64,000 nucleotides of DNA. Origin: Opitutales bacterium (GTDB lineage Bacteria; Verrucomicrobiota; Verrucomicrobiia; Opitutales; UBA953). Location of the stretch: NCBI GenBank assembly GCA_030725715.1, contig JANRFG010000032.1:90906-154905 (forward strand). Reading direction: 5' to 3'. A program made the translations under genes and the position numbers. Positions 1-7,035 of this stretch are shown here, piece by piece; within the stretch, counting starts at the first letter, position 1, and each line of letters starts with the position of its first letter. Below the pieces are notes generated by a model. The model ran no database searches. It worked only from the letters and a program-made list of their open reading frames with translations, and had not been told where the DNA came from.

Positions 1-706
1 GGTATTGGCCGAGGAATTTGTCGATCTCGGCCTTGGGCGCCTGGAGCGGGAAGTGCGGGGCGTTATGGCAGAGGTGAAGGTAGAAAGGCTTCTTCGCGGC
101 CAGCGCATCATCGACGAATTTCAAGCCGAAGGTCGTCCAAAGGTCGGTGGAATACCAGCCTTGGGGCAGGCGGGGGTCGTCCTTGGCGAGTTTCTCGCCG
201 TCGAGGAAGAGTTCGGCTCGCGGGCTGTCGGCGAAGAAGAAACCGCCGGCAGCGGCGTTCAGGCTACGGTCGAAGCCGCGGGATTTCGGGGTGACACCGT
301 GGTTCTGGCCGACGTGCCACTTGCCGGTCATCGCAGTGAGGTAGCCGGCGGGGCGCAGGACTTCGGCCATGGTGACGCAACGGTCGTTGAGGCGTCCTTC
401 GTAACCGGGCAGCTTCTGGTCGTCGGTCATCCAGCCGACCCCGGTCTGGTGGGGGTAGAGTCCCGTCAGCAGCGCGGCGCGCGTCGGGCAGCACCGCGCG
501 GTGTTGTAGAACTGGGTGAACCGCAGCCCGTTCTTCGCGAGGGCGTCGAGGTTCGGGGTGGGGATTTCGCCGCCATAGCAGCCGAGATCCGAGAAGCCCA
601 TGTCATCGACGAGGATGACGATGATGTTAGGCTTGGGCGCCGCGACGGCCGACGCACACAGGGCGAGCAGGGCGAGGAGCGAACGGAAAGCGCGCACCGG
701 AGTCAT
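1..706 (-). CDS. S1 family sulfatase, N-terminal part (runs off left edge)
   Basis: Exported sulfatase, predicted to hydrolyse sulfate esters on a glycan. It is absent from the ORF track because its 3' end lies outside the window; I read it by reverse-complementing. The start ATG is at 706-704, followed by a signal peptide (MTPVRAFRSLLALLALCASAVAA). Metal-binding DD is near residues 34-35. The formylglycine motif CCPTR begins near residue 72 and is followed by AALLTG; GKWHVG, the second signature, follows. About 235 codons are visible, roughly half of the usual 450-500. Its start overlaps the stop of the upstream cytochrome gene (ATGA), suggesting translational coupling. Family is certain; substrate cannot be told. 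Confidence 0.93.
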   Translation of the reverse strand, partial: MTPVRAFRSLLALLALCASAVAAPKPNIIVILVDDMGFSDLGCYGGEIPTPNLDALAKNGLRFTQFYNTARCCPTRAALLTGLYPHQTGVGWMTDDQKLPGYEGRLNDRCVTMAEVLRPAGYLTAMTGKWHVGQNHGVTPKSRGFDRSLNAAAGGFFFADSPRAELFLDGEKLAKDDPRLPQGWYSTDLWTTFGLKFVDDALAAKKPFYLHLCHNAPHFPLQAPKAEIDKFLGQY

Positions 707-3258
707 TTGGCGGCTTTCGCCTGCGCCGTCTTCTTGGACGGCGGGCGGAGTTCGTCGGCGGTCCAGGAATTGGGATGGTCGGCGCTCTGCTTGCGTACGC
801 CGGCGACGAACTTGGCGTCGACGGGCGAGGCGTTATGCTCCCACTCGCGGCGGATGTAGGTGAGCACGCTGGCGACGTCTTCGTCGCTGAGCATGCCCAT
901 CGGCGGCATGGAAAGGTCCCAGGTGCGGTTGCCGACCTTGATCGGGCCGCCGAGTCCGTTGAGGACGATCTTGGCGGTGACGTCGGGCTTGCCGAGCACC
1001 CAGTCGCTGTCGACGAGGGGCGGGGCGAGGCCGTCGAGGCCGTAGCCGTGCGGCTGGTGGCAGGGGGCGCAGAGCGTGGTGAAGACGGCCTTGCCCTTTT
1101 CGAAGCGGGCGAGCTCGGCCTTGGTGAGGGCCGTGACCTTAGGCGCGGCCGGGGCGCCGGGCTTGCCCTTCCACGCAAGGCGGGAGGAGAGCGAAGTCAG
1201 GTTCGTGAGACCACCGGAGGACTTCACGGTGGCGCGCAGTTTGGCGAGCGACGCGGGTTCGGAGCCCAGCCAGATGGTCTTCAGAGGCGAGGTCTTCTTG
1301 GTCTTCGCGTCACGGATGGTCTGGTCGAGGCCGCGGAGCACCGCATCGCGGAGGTTGGTCCGGTCATCGAGCGTGACCGCGACGGCGAGCATTTGTTCGA
1401 ACGGGCCGCCTTTGCCGGCCTGCGAGACGAGCGCGGCCAAGGCTTCGAGCACCGGACCGGTCTCGGCCAGGTTGGCGCGCGTGGCCACCGTGGCGACGGC
1501 CTGCGCCAGGGCGACCTCACGGCCGCGTACGCCGGAGAGGGCGGCTTCGCGGATGAGTGGGTTCTTCCCGTGACGGGTGAGGAGTTCGGCGAGGGTGCGG
1601 TCCGCGGCCGGCTGGTTGACGGCCGAGAGGCGGATCGCGAGGTGGGCGAGCACGAGCGGGGCGGAGTCATCCTTCACCGCGAGCAGGTCGGGAAGGAGTT
1701 CCGCCGAGGCGAGGCGCACGGCCGCGGCGCGGACTTGCGCGTCGGCGTCCTTGAGGGCGGCGCGCGCGTCGGCCGGCGTGATGGCCCCGAGGCCGTCCAA
1801 GGTCCAGAGCGCATGCAGGCGCGTCACGGCGGGAGCGGCGGCGTCGGCCAGCAGGGCGCGCAAGGCGGGGGCTGCGGCGGCGTCGCCGCTTTCGACGAGC
1901 AGGCGCTGGGCGGTGTCGCGGACCCAGCCGTTGGGATGGGACAGACGAGCCACGCGTTCGGCAACGCCGGTAGGTAAGGTCGTCTTGGTCGGAGCGGCCT
2001 TATCGTCGCGTACGATGCGCCAGATGCGGCCTTGGTTGACAGGCGTCTCGAGCTTGCGCGCCTTGATGTTGGCCAACAGGTAATGCGTCAGGAAGCCCGG
2101 GTGCTGGAGCATGCCGCGATACATGTCCACGACGTAGAGGGCGCCGTCCGGTCCGTTGGCCATCATCACCGGGCGGAAGCGCTCGTCGGTGGACGTCAGG
2201 AACTCCGTGCCGGGATGGGCGTCCTCGGCGGTGATCACGCCGTCCTTCTCCGTGAGCTTGAGGCGCTTCACGAGATTGGAGGACGGTTCGGGGACGAACG
2301 CGTCGCCGCGGTACTCGGCCGGAAAGGCGTCGCCACGGTAGACCACGGCGCCACAGGTGGAGGTCGCGCGGGCCAAGGTGCCGTCTTCGCGCAGGGTCTT
2401 CGGGTCGTAGCCACGGTTGACGCCGGGCGTCGGGTGCGAGGGGAAGACCGCCTGGTCCTTCATCACCTGGAAGTTGACCGAGGAGGCCGTGCGCAGGAGC
2501 GGATTGCGCGAGAAGGCCGCGGCGGGCAGGAGGTCGGCGCGGAGGAGGTCGGAGTTGTAGTTGAAGAACAGTCGGCCGGCGTCGTCCTGGCAGAGGCCCC
2601 ACTGGCCGCGACCGAGACCGGGGCCGCGCTGCCACGCGTCGCCCTGCGCGCGGAAGCTCACGCCATAGCCCGCGGAATAGATGCGGTTGTCCATCGCCCA
2701 GGTCGGCGTGTTGGCCATGTGTTCGGGCTGGCCGCCGAAGGTGCCGTAGTCGGAGGCCACGATCGAGCGGGTCTCGGCCTTGCCGTCGCCGTCGAGGTCA
2801 CGGCAGAAGAAGAGGTTCGGCGGTTCGGCGATGAGCGCGCCGCCTTTGACCGGCATCACCCCGCGCGGCATGACCATATTATCAGCAAAGGCCGTCGCGC
2901 GGTCCATGCGGCCGTCGCCGTCCGTGTCGGTGAGCAGGGAGACCCGGCCGATCGGTTCTTTCTCCGTGGTGCCGTCGACGTCGCGCATGTAGCCCCGCAT
3001 TTCGACCACGAACATCCGGCCCTGGTCGTCGAAGCTGATCGCGACGGGCGTCTCGATCATCGGTTCGGCGGCGACGAGTTCGATGCGGAAACCGGGCGGC
3101 AGGCGGAAGGACTTCACGGCTTCCTCCGGTGAGAGGGGCGCCGGGGCGGGCAGGTTGAATTTGAGGGTGACGTCCTTCGGGCCGGCATTGCCCTTGTTGA
3201 GGGCGAAAGCGGACGTGGCTCCGACGAGCAGAGCCAGGACGGCAAGCGGGGTCTTCAT
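703..3258 (-). CDS. PVC-type putative membrane-bound dehydrogenase with HEAT-like region and C-terminal cytochrome c domain
   Basis: About 851 aa, exported. Start chosen at the ATG giving MKTPLAVLALLVGATSAFA, a clean signal peptide; the ORF track extends 13 codons further. The N-terminal half (residues ~50-400) is the beta-propeller-like 'putative membrane-bound dehydrogenase' domain (Piru_Ver_Nterm type), with LPPGFRIELVAAEP and repeated DxDGDG segments. The middle (~410-640) is alanine/leucine-rich and helical, consistent with HEAT repeats. The C-terminal domain has the heme c site CAPCH and a distal Met region (MPPMGML). It ends in a Lys/Ala-rich tail. Probably an extracytoplasmic quinoprotein or c-type redox enzyme; substrate unknown. 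It sits directly upstream of, and overlaps by 4 bp, the partial sulfatase. Confidence 0.9.
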   Translation of the reverse strand: MKTPLAVLALLVGATSAFALNKGNAGPKDVTLKFNLPAPAPLSPEEAVKSFRLPPGFRIELVAAEPMIETPVAISFDDQGRMFVVEMRGYMRDVDGTTEKEPIGRVSLLTDTDGDGRMDRATAFADNMVMPRGVMPVKGGALIAEPPNLFFCRDLDGDGKAETRSIVASDYGTFGGQPEHMANTPTWAMDNRIYSAGYGVSFRAQGDAWQRGPGLGRGQWGLCQDDAGRLFFNYNSDLLRADLLPAAAFSRNPLLRTASSVNFQVMKDQAVFPSHPTPGVNRGYDPKTLREDGTLARATSTCGAVVYRGDAFPAEYRGDAFVPEPSSNLVKRLKLTEKDGVITAEDAHPGTEFLTSTDERFRPVMMANGPDGALYVVDMYRGMLQHPGFLTHYLLANIKARKLETPVNQGRIWRIVRDDKAAPTKTTLPTGVAERVARLSHPNGWVRDTAQRLLVESGDAAAAPALRALLADAAAPAVTRLHALWTLDGLGAITPADARAALKDADAQVRAAAVRLASAELLPDLLAVKDDSAPLVLAHLAIRLSAVNQPAADRTLAELLTRHGKNPLIREAALSGVRGREVALAQAVATVATRANLAETGPVLEALAALVSQAGKGGPFEQMLAVAVTLDDRTNLRDAVLRGLDQTIRDAKTKKTSPLKTIWLGSEPASLAKLRATVKSSGGLTNLTSLSSRLAWKGKPGAPAAPKVTALTKAELARFEKGKAVFTTLCAPCHQPHGYGLDGLAPPLVDSDWVLGKPDVTAKIVLNGLGGPIKVGNRTWDLSMPPMGMLSDEDVASVLTYIRREWEHNASPVDAKFVAGVRKQSADHPNSWTADELRPPSKKTAQAKAAK

Positions 3259-3286
3259 GCTGGCTTTTAAGACAGGCCAAAAGGGT

Positions 3287-3308
3287 GGGGGTTGCAAGGC
3301 GAACCCCC
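3287..3308. terminator. Candidate hairpin after the sialate O-acetylesterase-like gene
   Basis: GGGGGTT and AACCCCC form a 7-bp stem with an 8-nt loop in the 83-bp gap. On the minus strand the stem is followed by ACCCTTTT, and on the plus strand by TCTTTT, so it could act in either direction. The short T runs are offset, so this is only a weak intrinsic-terminator candidate. Confidence 0.35.
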
Positions 3309-3341
3309 TCTTTTCCCCTAGGGAAAGCCGAGGCCGAGGGC

Positions 3342-4904
3342 TTACTTCTTGCCCTTAGGCGCGGCGGCCGTCACGGCCGGCCAGTCGTCGGTCCGGAAGG
3401 GGGAGGCGGGCAGGCCGGCGCCGTTGGCGAGGCTGTATTCCGGCCAATCCTTCCAGGCATAGCGGACGGCGGCAGGCTTGGCGACTTCCGCGCTGCGGAC
3501 GACGACGGTCTCGCCGACGATCTTCGCCTCAGCGGCCTTCCACTGCTTGTCTTCGCCGGCGATCTGGAAGCCCGTGAGGGCGCCGCCGTTCATGGACTTA
3601 AGTCCGCCGTTCGCATGCTTGAAGGAGACCGTGATCGCGTCGCCGCCGATCGTGGAGCCGGCCGGGAGCGGACCGCTGATCGCGGCGACGTCCTTGCCGT
3701 AGACCGTTCCGAGGGCCCAGAAGGAGAGGCGCTTGCCGACGTCCTGCTTGTTCTTCGGGTGGATGTCCTTGGCGTCGCCGATGTCGATCGTGATGGCCAT
3801 GCCGGTCTTCGGGAGTTCCAGCGTCTTCATCATCGATTCGCGGACACGGGGCCAGCCTTCGCCGCGCGAGGTGAAGTTCGGAAGCTGCACCCAGGCGAAG
3901 GGAACTTCATCGTTCCAGAGCGTGCGCCAGCTCGTGACGAGTTGGGAGAGCTGCTTGTGATAGAGGCCCGGGTTGCCGGCGTTGCCTTCGCCCTGATACC
4001 AGAGCATGCCGCGGAGCGTGTAGGGCACGAGGTTGACGACCTTGCCGTTGAAGAGACCGGCGGGTCCGCCCTTGAGCTTGCGCATGGCCAGCGGATTCCG
4101 CGGGGCCGGCGTCACGAAGGGGGTGCCGTTGGCCTTGGCTTTGGCGACGGCGGCTTTCCAAGTGGCCATCTGCCTGGCATGCAGTTCGCCGGACTTGCTT
4201 TCATCGAAGGCCAGGTAGTCCTTCATCTTGGCGTCGAAGTTAGCCTTCGTCTCGGGGTCGGAAGATTGGGCCTCGGCGGAGACCCAGGATTCGATGGGCG
4301 TACCGCCGACGGAGGTGTTGATCAGGCCGACCGGGACGCCGACTTCGCGGTGGATCTCGCGGCCGAAGAAGTAGAGCACCGCGGAGAAGCGGCCGACGGT
4401 ATCCGGCGTGCAGGCGCTCCACGCGCCTTTGCCTTCGGCGGCAGGGGAGGCTGAGTGGGTCGAGGATTCCTGATAATGACGGATGAGCGGGAAGTTCGCG
4501 GCGGCCTTCTCGGCTTCGAAGCGGTTCGAGGACTGGACGGTCATCGCCATGTTCGACTGGCCGGAGCCGAGCCAGACTTCGCCGACAAGCACGTCCTGTA
4601 CTTCGAGCTTATGGCCGTCCTTGCCCGTGACGGAAAGCGTGCGCGGTTCGGCGGAGGCCTTGAGGGCGTCGAGTTTCAGCATCCACTTGCCGTCGGCGTC
4701 CGCGGTGGCGGACTTGGACTGGCCGGCGAAGGCCACGGTCACCGTCTCGCCGGCGTCGGCCCAACCCCAGACGGCCACGGGCTTCTCGCGCTGGAGGACC
4801 ATGTGGTCCGCGATCGGCGCGGCCAGGCGGAAGCCGGCGGCGAAGAGGGAGGTGGCTCCGGCCAGGATGGCCAGGAGGGTGCAGAGCAGGCGAGGGGCGC
4901 GCAT
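3342..4904 (-). CDS. Sialate O-acetylesterase-like SGNH hydrolase (SASA family)
   Basis: 520 aa exported esterase, predicted to remove O-acetyl groups from sialic acids or other glycan sugars. Signal peptide MRAPRLLCTLLAILAGATSLFA. Residues ~25-100 form an Ig-like N-terminal region (DHMVLQREKPVAVWGWA) typical of this family. The nucleophile block GSGQSNM lies near residue 115, and GTPIESWVS and WYQGEGNA are further family landmarks. Length fits the family. It ends in AAPKGKK, one of many lysine tails in this window. It follows the DUF1501 gene but is separated from it by 202 bp holding an inverted hexad-repeat cassette. Function as an acetylesterase is a family-level inference; the acylated substrate is unknown. 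Confidence 0.9.
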   Translation of the reverse strand: MRAPRLLCTLLAILAGATSLFAAGFRLAAPIADHMVLQREKPVAVWGWADAGETVTVAFAGQSKSATADADGKWMLKLDALKASAEPRTLSVTGKDGHKLEVQDVLVGEVWLGSGQSNMAMTVQSSNRFEAEKAAANFPLIRHYQESSTHSASPAAEGKGAWSACTPDTVGRFSAVLYFFGREIHREVGVPVGLINTSVGGTPIESWVSAEAQSSDPETKANFDAKMKDYLAFDESKSGELHARQMATWKAAVAKAKANGTPFVTPAPRNPLAMRKLKGGPAGLFNGKVVNLVPYTLRGMLWYQGEGNAGNPGLYHKQLSQLVTSWRTLWNDEVPFAWVQLPNFTSRGEGWPRVRESMMKTLELPKTGMAITIDIGDAKDIHPKNKQDVGKRLSFWALGTVYGKDVAAISGPLPAGSTIGGDAITVSFKHANGGLKSMNGGALTGFQIAGEDKQWKAAEAKIVGETVVVRSAEVAKPAAVRYAWKDWPEYSLANGAGLPASPFRTDDWPAVTAAAPKGKK

Positions 4905-4956
4905 GCTTATCTAACATCTGAAATCCGCCTAGGTTCCGAGAATAGACCCGAGAACA

Positions 4957-5094
4957 AGGGGTAGGGGCAGGGGTAGGGGTAGGGGTAGTAATTACCCACC
5001 GCATAGCCTCAGCGATCTAGATAGGCGGGTCTGATATCCTGATGTGGACGTAATCTTTAGAACTACCCCAACCCCGACCCCTGCCCCTACCCCT
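4957..5094. repeat. Inverted-repeat cassette made of GGGGTA hexads
   Basis: Left arm 4957-4988 and right arm 5063-5094 are 32 bp each and reverse complements with only two mismatches by eye. Each arm is a run of about five GGGGTA-type hexads. The 74-bp spacer has no ORF I can support. It lies between the DUF1501 stop and the SASA-family start. The G-rich strand could form a G-quadruplex or the arms a long stem. The same hexad occurs at 18163-18190 and 50441-50474. Confidence 0.85.
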
Positions 5095-5106
5095 AAGTCG
5101 TGTCCA

Positions 5107-6528
5107 CTACGCCAACAACTTCTTCACGACATGACAGGGCTCGACGCCGGTGAGGCGGAAGTCCAGGCCGGCGTTGCGGAAGGTGAGGCGCTCGTGGTCG
5201 ACGCCCAAGCAGTGCAGGATGGTCGCCTGCAGGTCAGGCACGCGGACCTCGTCCTTGACGATATTGAAGCCCATCTCGTCGGTCTCGCCGATCGTCTGGC
5301 CGCCCTTGATGCCGCCGCCGGCCATCCACATGGAGAACGCCTGCGGGTGGTGGTCGCGGCCTTGGCTGCGGCCGAGCGAGACGCTGGATTCGACCATCGG
5401 GGTGCGGCCGAATTCGCCGCCCCAGACGACGAGCGTGCTGTCGAGCAGGCCGCGACGCTTGAGGTCCTTGACGAGCGCGGCGGAGGCCTTGTCGGTCTTG
5501 GCGCAGTTGTTGCGCACGTTGCCGGCGACGTCGCTGTGCGCGTCCCAGCCTTCGTTGTAGATGTTGATGAAGCGGACCCCGCGCTCGACCATGCGGCGGG
5601 CGAGCAGGCAGGCGCGCGCGAAGGACGGCACCTTCGGATCGCAGCCGTAGAGCTCGAGGGTCTCCTTGGTCTCGGAGGAGAGGTCCATCAGGTCCGGCGC
5701 CGAGGTCTGCAGGCGGTAGGCCATCTCGTAGTTGGCGATGCGCGTGGCGATCTCGCTGTCGCCGTCGAGGCGGAGACGGCGGTCGTTCATCGCGTTGATG
5801 AGTCCGATGGTGTCCTTCTGCGTCGCCGGGTCGATGCCCGCGGGCGTGGCGGTATTGAGGATCGCATCGCCGGTATTGCGGAAGCGGGTGCCGGCGTAGG
5901 AGCTCGGCAGGAAACCGCTGCTCCAGCAGGCCGCGCCGCCGCTGATGCCGGCGCCGGTGCTCATGACGACGAACGAAGGGAGGTCCTTGGCTTCCGAACC
6001 GAGGCCGTAAGTGATCCAGGAGCCCATGCTCGGCCGGCCCGGCTGAGAGAAGCCGGTGTTCATGTAGATCTGGGCCGGAGCGTGGTTGAACTGCGTCGTG
6101 CGGCAGGACTTCACGATGGCGATGTCGTCCGCGATCGAAGCGATGTGCGGGATCATCTCGGAGAGCTCGGCGCCGGACTGGCCGTGGCGGGCGAACTTGT
6201 AGCGCGGGCCGAGGACGGCGGCGTCGGGGCGGATGAACGCGTAGCGCTGGCCGTTGATGATCGAGGGCGGGAGCGGCTTGCCTTCCAGCTTGGCCAGCTC
6301 GGGCTTGTAGTCGAAGAGCTCGAGCTGCGACGGTGCGCCGGCCATGAAAAGGTGGATGACCGCCTTGGCTTTGGGCGGGTGGTGCGGCAGGCCGGACATC
6401 TGGCCCGAACCGGCGGCGGCGAGGCGGCCCATGGCGCCGTCGGCCACGAGGGAGGCGAGGGCGATCTTACCGACGCCGAGGGCGCATTCCTGGAAGAAGT
6501 ACCGGCGGGTGACGTTGGGGCGGGACAT
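5107..6528 (-). CDS. DUF1501 family exported protein (Tat-type signal)
   Basis: 473 aa. N-terminus MSRPNVTRRYFFQECALG is a twin-arginine-type signal followed by a hydrophobic stretch. The body carries DUF1501 landmarks: HLFMAGAPSQLELFDYKP near residue 60, GSWITYGLGSE near 165, and VVWGGEFGRTP followed by GRDHHP near 380-400. The family resembles the alkaline phosphatase/sulfatase fold and is nearly always encoded beside PSD1 (DUF1549/DUF1553) cytochromes in planctomycetes and verrucomicrobia. Biochemical role is unknown. Here the expected PSD1 partner (7036-10002) is upstream but separated by a repeat-bounded four-helix-bundle gene, unlike the second pair at 50615-55212. Confidence 0.92.
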   Translation of the reverse strand: MSRPNVTRRYFFQECALGVGKIALASLVADGAMGRLAAAGSGQMSGLPHHPPKAKAVIHLFMAGAPSQLELFDYKPELAKLEGKPLPPSIINGQRYAFIRPDAAVLGPRYKFARHGQSGAELSEMIPHIASIADDIAIVKSCRTTQFNHAPAQIYMNTGFSQPGRPSMGSWITYGLGSEAKDLPSFVVMSTGAGISGGAACWSSGFLPSSYAGTRFRNTGDAILNTATPAGIDPATQKDTIGLINAMNDRRLRLDGDSEIATRIANYEMAYRLQTSAPDLMDLSSETKETLELYGCDPKVPSFARACLLARRMVERGVRFINIYNEGWDAHSDVAGNVRNNCAKTDKASAALVKDLKRRGLLDSTLVVWGGEFGRTPMVESSVSLGRSQGRDHHPQAFSMWMAGGGIKGGQTIGETDEMGFNIVKDEVRVPDLQATILHCLGVDHERLTFRNAGLDFRLTGVEPCHVVKKLLA

Positions 6529-6538
6529 GGAAGGGGGA

Positions 6539-6573
6539 GATGAACGATGAAGGATGAACGATGGAGGATGAAA
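6539..6573. repeat. Heptad array, left arm of the four-helix-bundle cassette
   Basis: Five consecutive 7-mers read on the plus strand: GATGAAC, GATGAAG, GATGAAC, GATGGAG, GATGAAA. The array begins 11 bp upstream of the DUF1501 start codon and ends 8 bp from the stop of the four-helix-bundle gene. An inverted counterpart lies at 6985-7019. Confidence 0.85.
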
Positions 6574-6580
6574 CAGTGGC

Positions 6581-6976
6581 TCAGGATCTGTGGTGTAGTT
6601 CTACGCCGTGCATGAAGGTGCGTAGCTTGGCGATAAGTAGGCGAGTGTGATCCGCGAGTTCTGCGTGTCGTTGCTGTGAGACTAGGGACCCGGTCTCGCG
6701 AAGGGTGTCCAGATGATCCAGGGTTTCTTGGGCCGAGCCCAGCGCGTAGGTGAGATGGCGGAGGAACTCCATTTTGTAGCGGCGCTTACCGTATCCTTCG
6801 ACGATGTTGGCGCGAATGGACTTGGAGGAGCGTCTGACTTGAGAGCCGACTTCATGCATCTCAAATCGCGGAAGCTCTTCCAGGGTCATCCGATGCACCT
6901 CCACGGAGAGATCGCGAGCCAGCTGCCATACCTCCAATCGCTGATAGCCGGATGCGGTTTCCTGGGGCTCCTCCAT
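6581..6976 (-). CDS. Four-helix-bundle protein (S23 / 23S rRNA intervening-sequence protein family)
   Basis: About 131 aa from the chosen start (MEEPQETASGYQRL); the ORF extends to 7036 (151 aa), but those extra codons are heptad repeat DNA and encode low-complexity MNDEGWMMNDMG. Family landmarks: LEVWQLARDLSVEVHRMT near the start, VGSQVRRSSKSIRANIVEGYGK in the middle, and a long final helix. It is cytoplasmic, with no signal peptide. Homologs occur inside 23S rRNA intervening sequences and, as the Avd relative, in diversity-generating retroelements; neither is present here. Molecular function is unknown. It stands out as the only non-envelope gene in this block, and inverted heptad arrays surround it, so it is probably an inserted element. 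Confidence 0.9.
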   Translation of the reverse strand: MEEPQETASGYQRLEVWQLARDLSVEVHRMTLEELPRFEMHEVGSQVRRSSKSIRANIVEGYGKRRYKMEFLRHLTYALGSAQETLDHLDTLRETGSLVSQQRHAELADHTRLLIAKLRTFMHGVELHHRS

Positions 6977-6984
6977 TACTGCTC

Positions 6985-7019
6985 CCATATCATTCATCAT
7001 CCATCCCTCATCGTTCATC
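6985..7019. repeat. Heptad array, right (inverted) arm of the four-helix-bundle cassette
   Basis: Read on the minus strand, five 7-mers follow each other: GATGAAC, GATGAGG, GATGGAT, GATGAAT, GATATGG. This is the same unit as at 6539-6573 but in opposite orientation. It begins 17 bp after the PSD1 stop codon (TAA at 7038-7036) and overlaps the extended N-terminus of the four-helix-bundle ORF. Confidence 0.82.
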
Positions 7020-7035
7020 GTGTTTCTCATCTGCA

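Noticed and set aside
5-859. Long plus-strand ORFs across most of the window (e.g. 5-859, 775-1977, 14070-16175, 18174-20123)
   Set aside because: They mirror minus-strand genes with clear families and have low-complexity Ala/Gly/Arg/Val/Asp/Glu composition expected from antisense reading of GC-rich codons.
4957-5094. CRISPR array
   Set aside because: Units are 6 bp in tandem with inverted arms and no regular spacers; no cas genes nearby.
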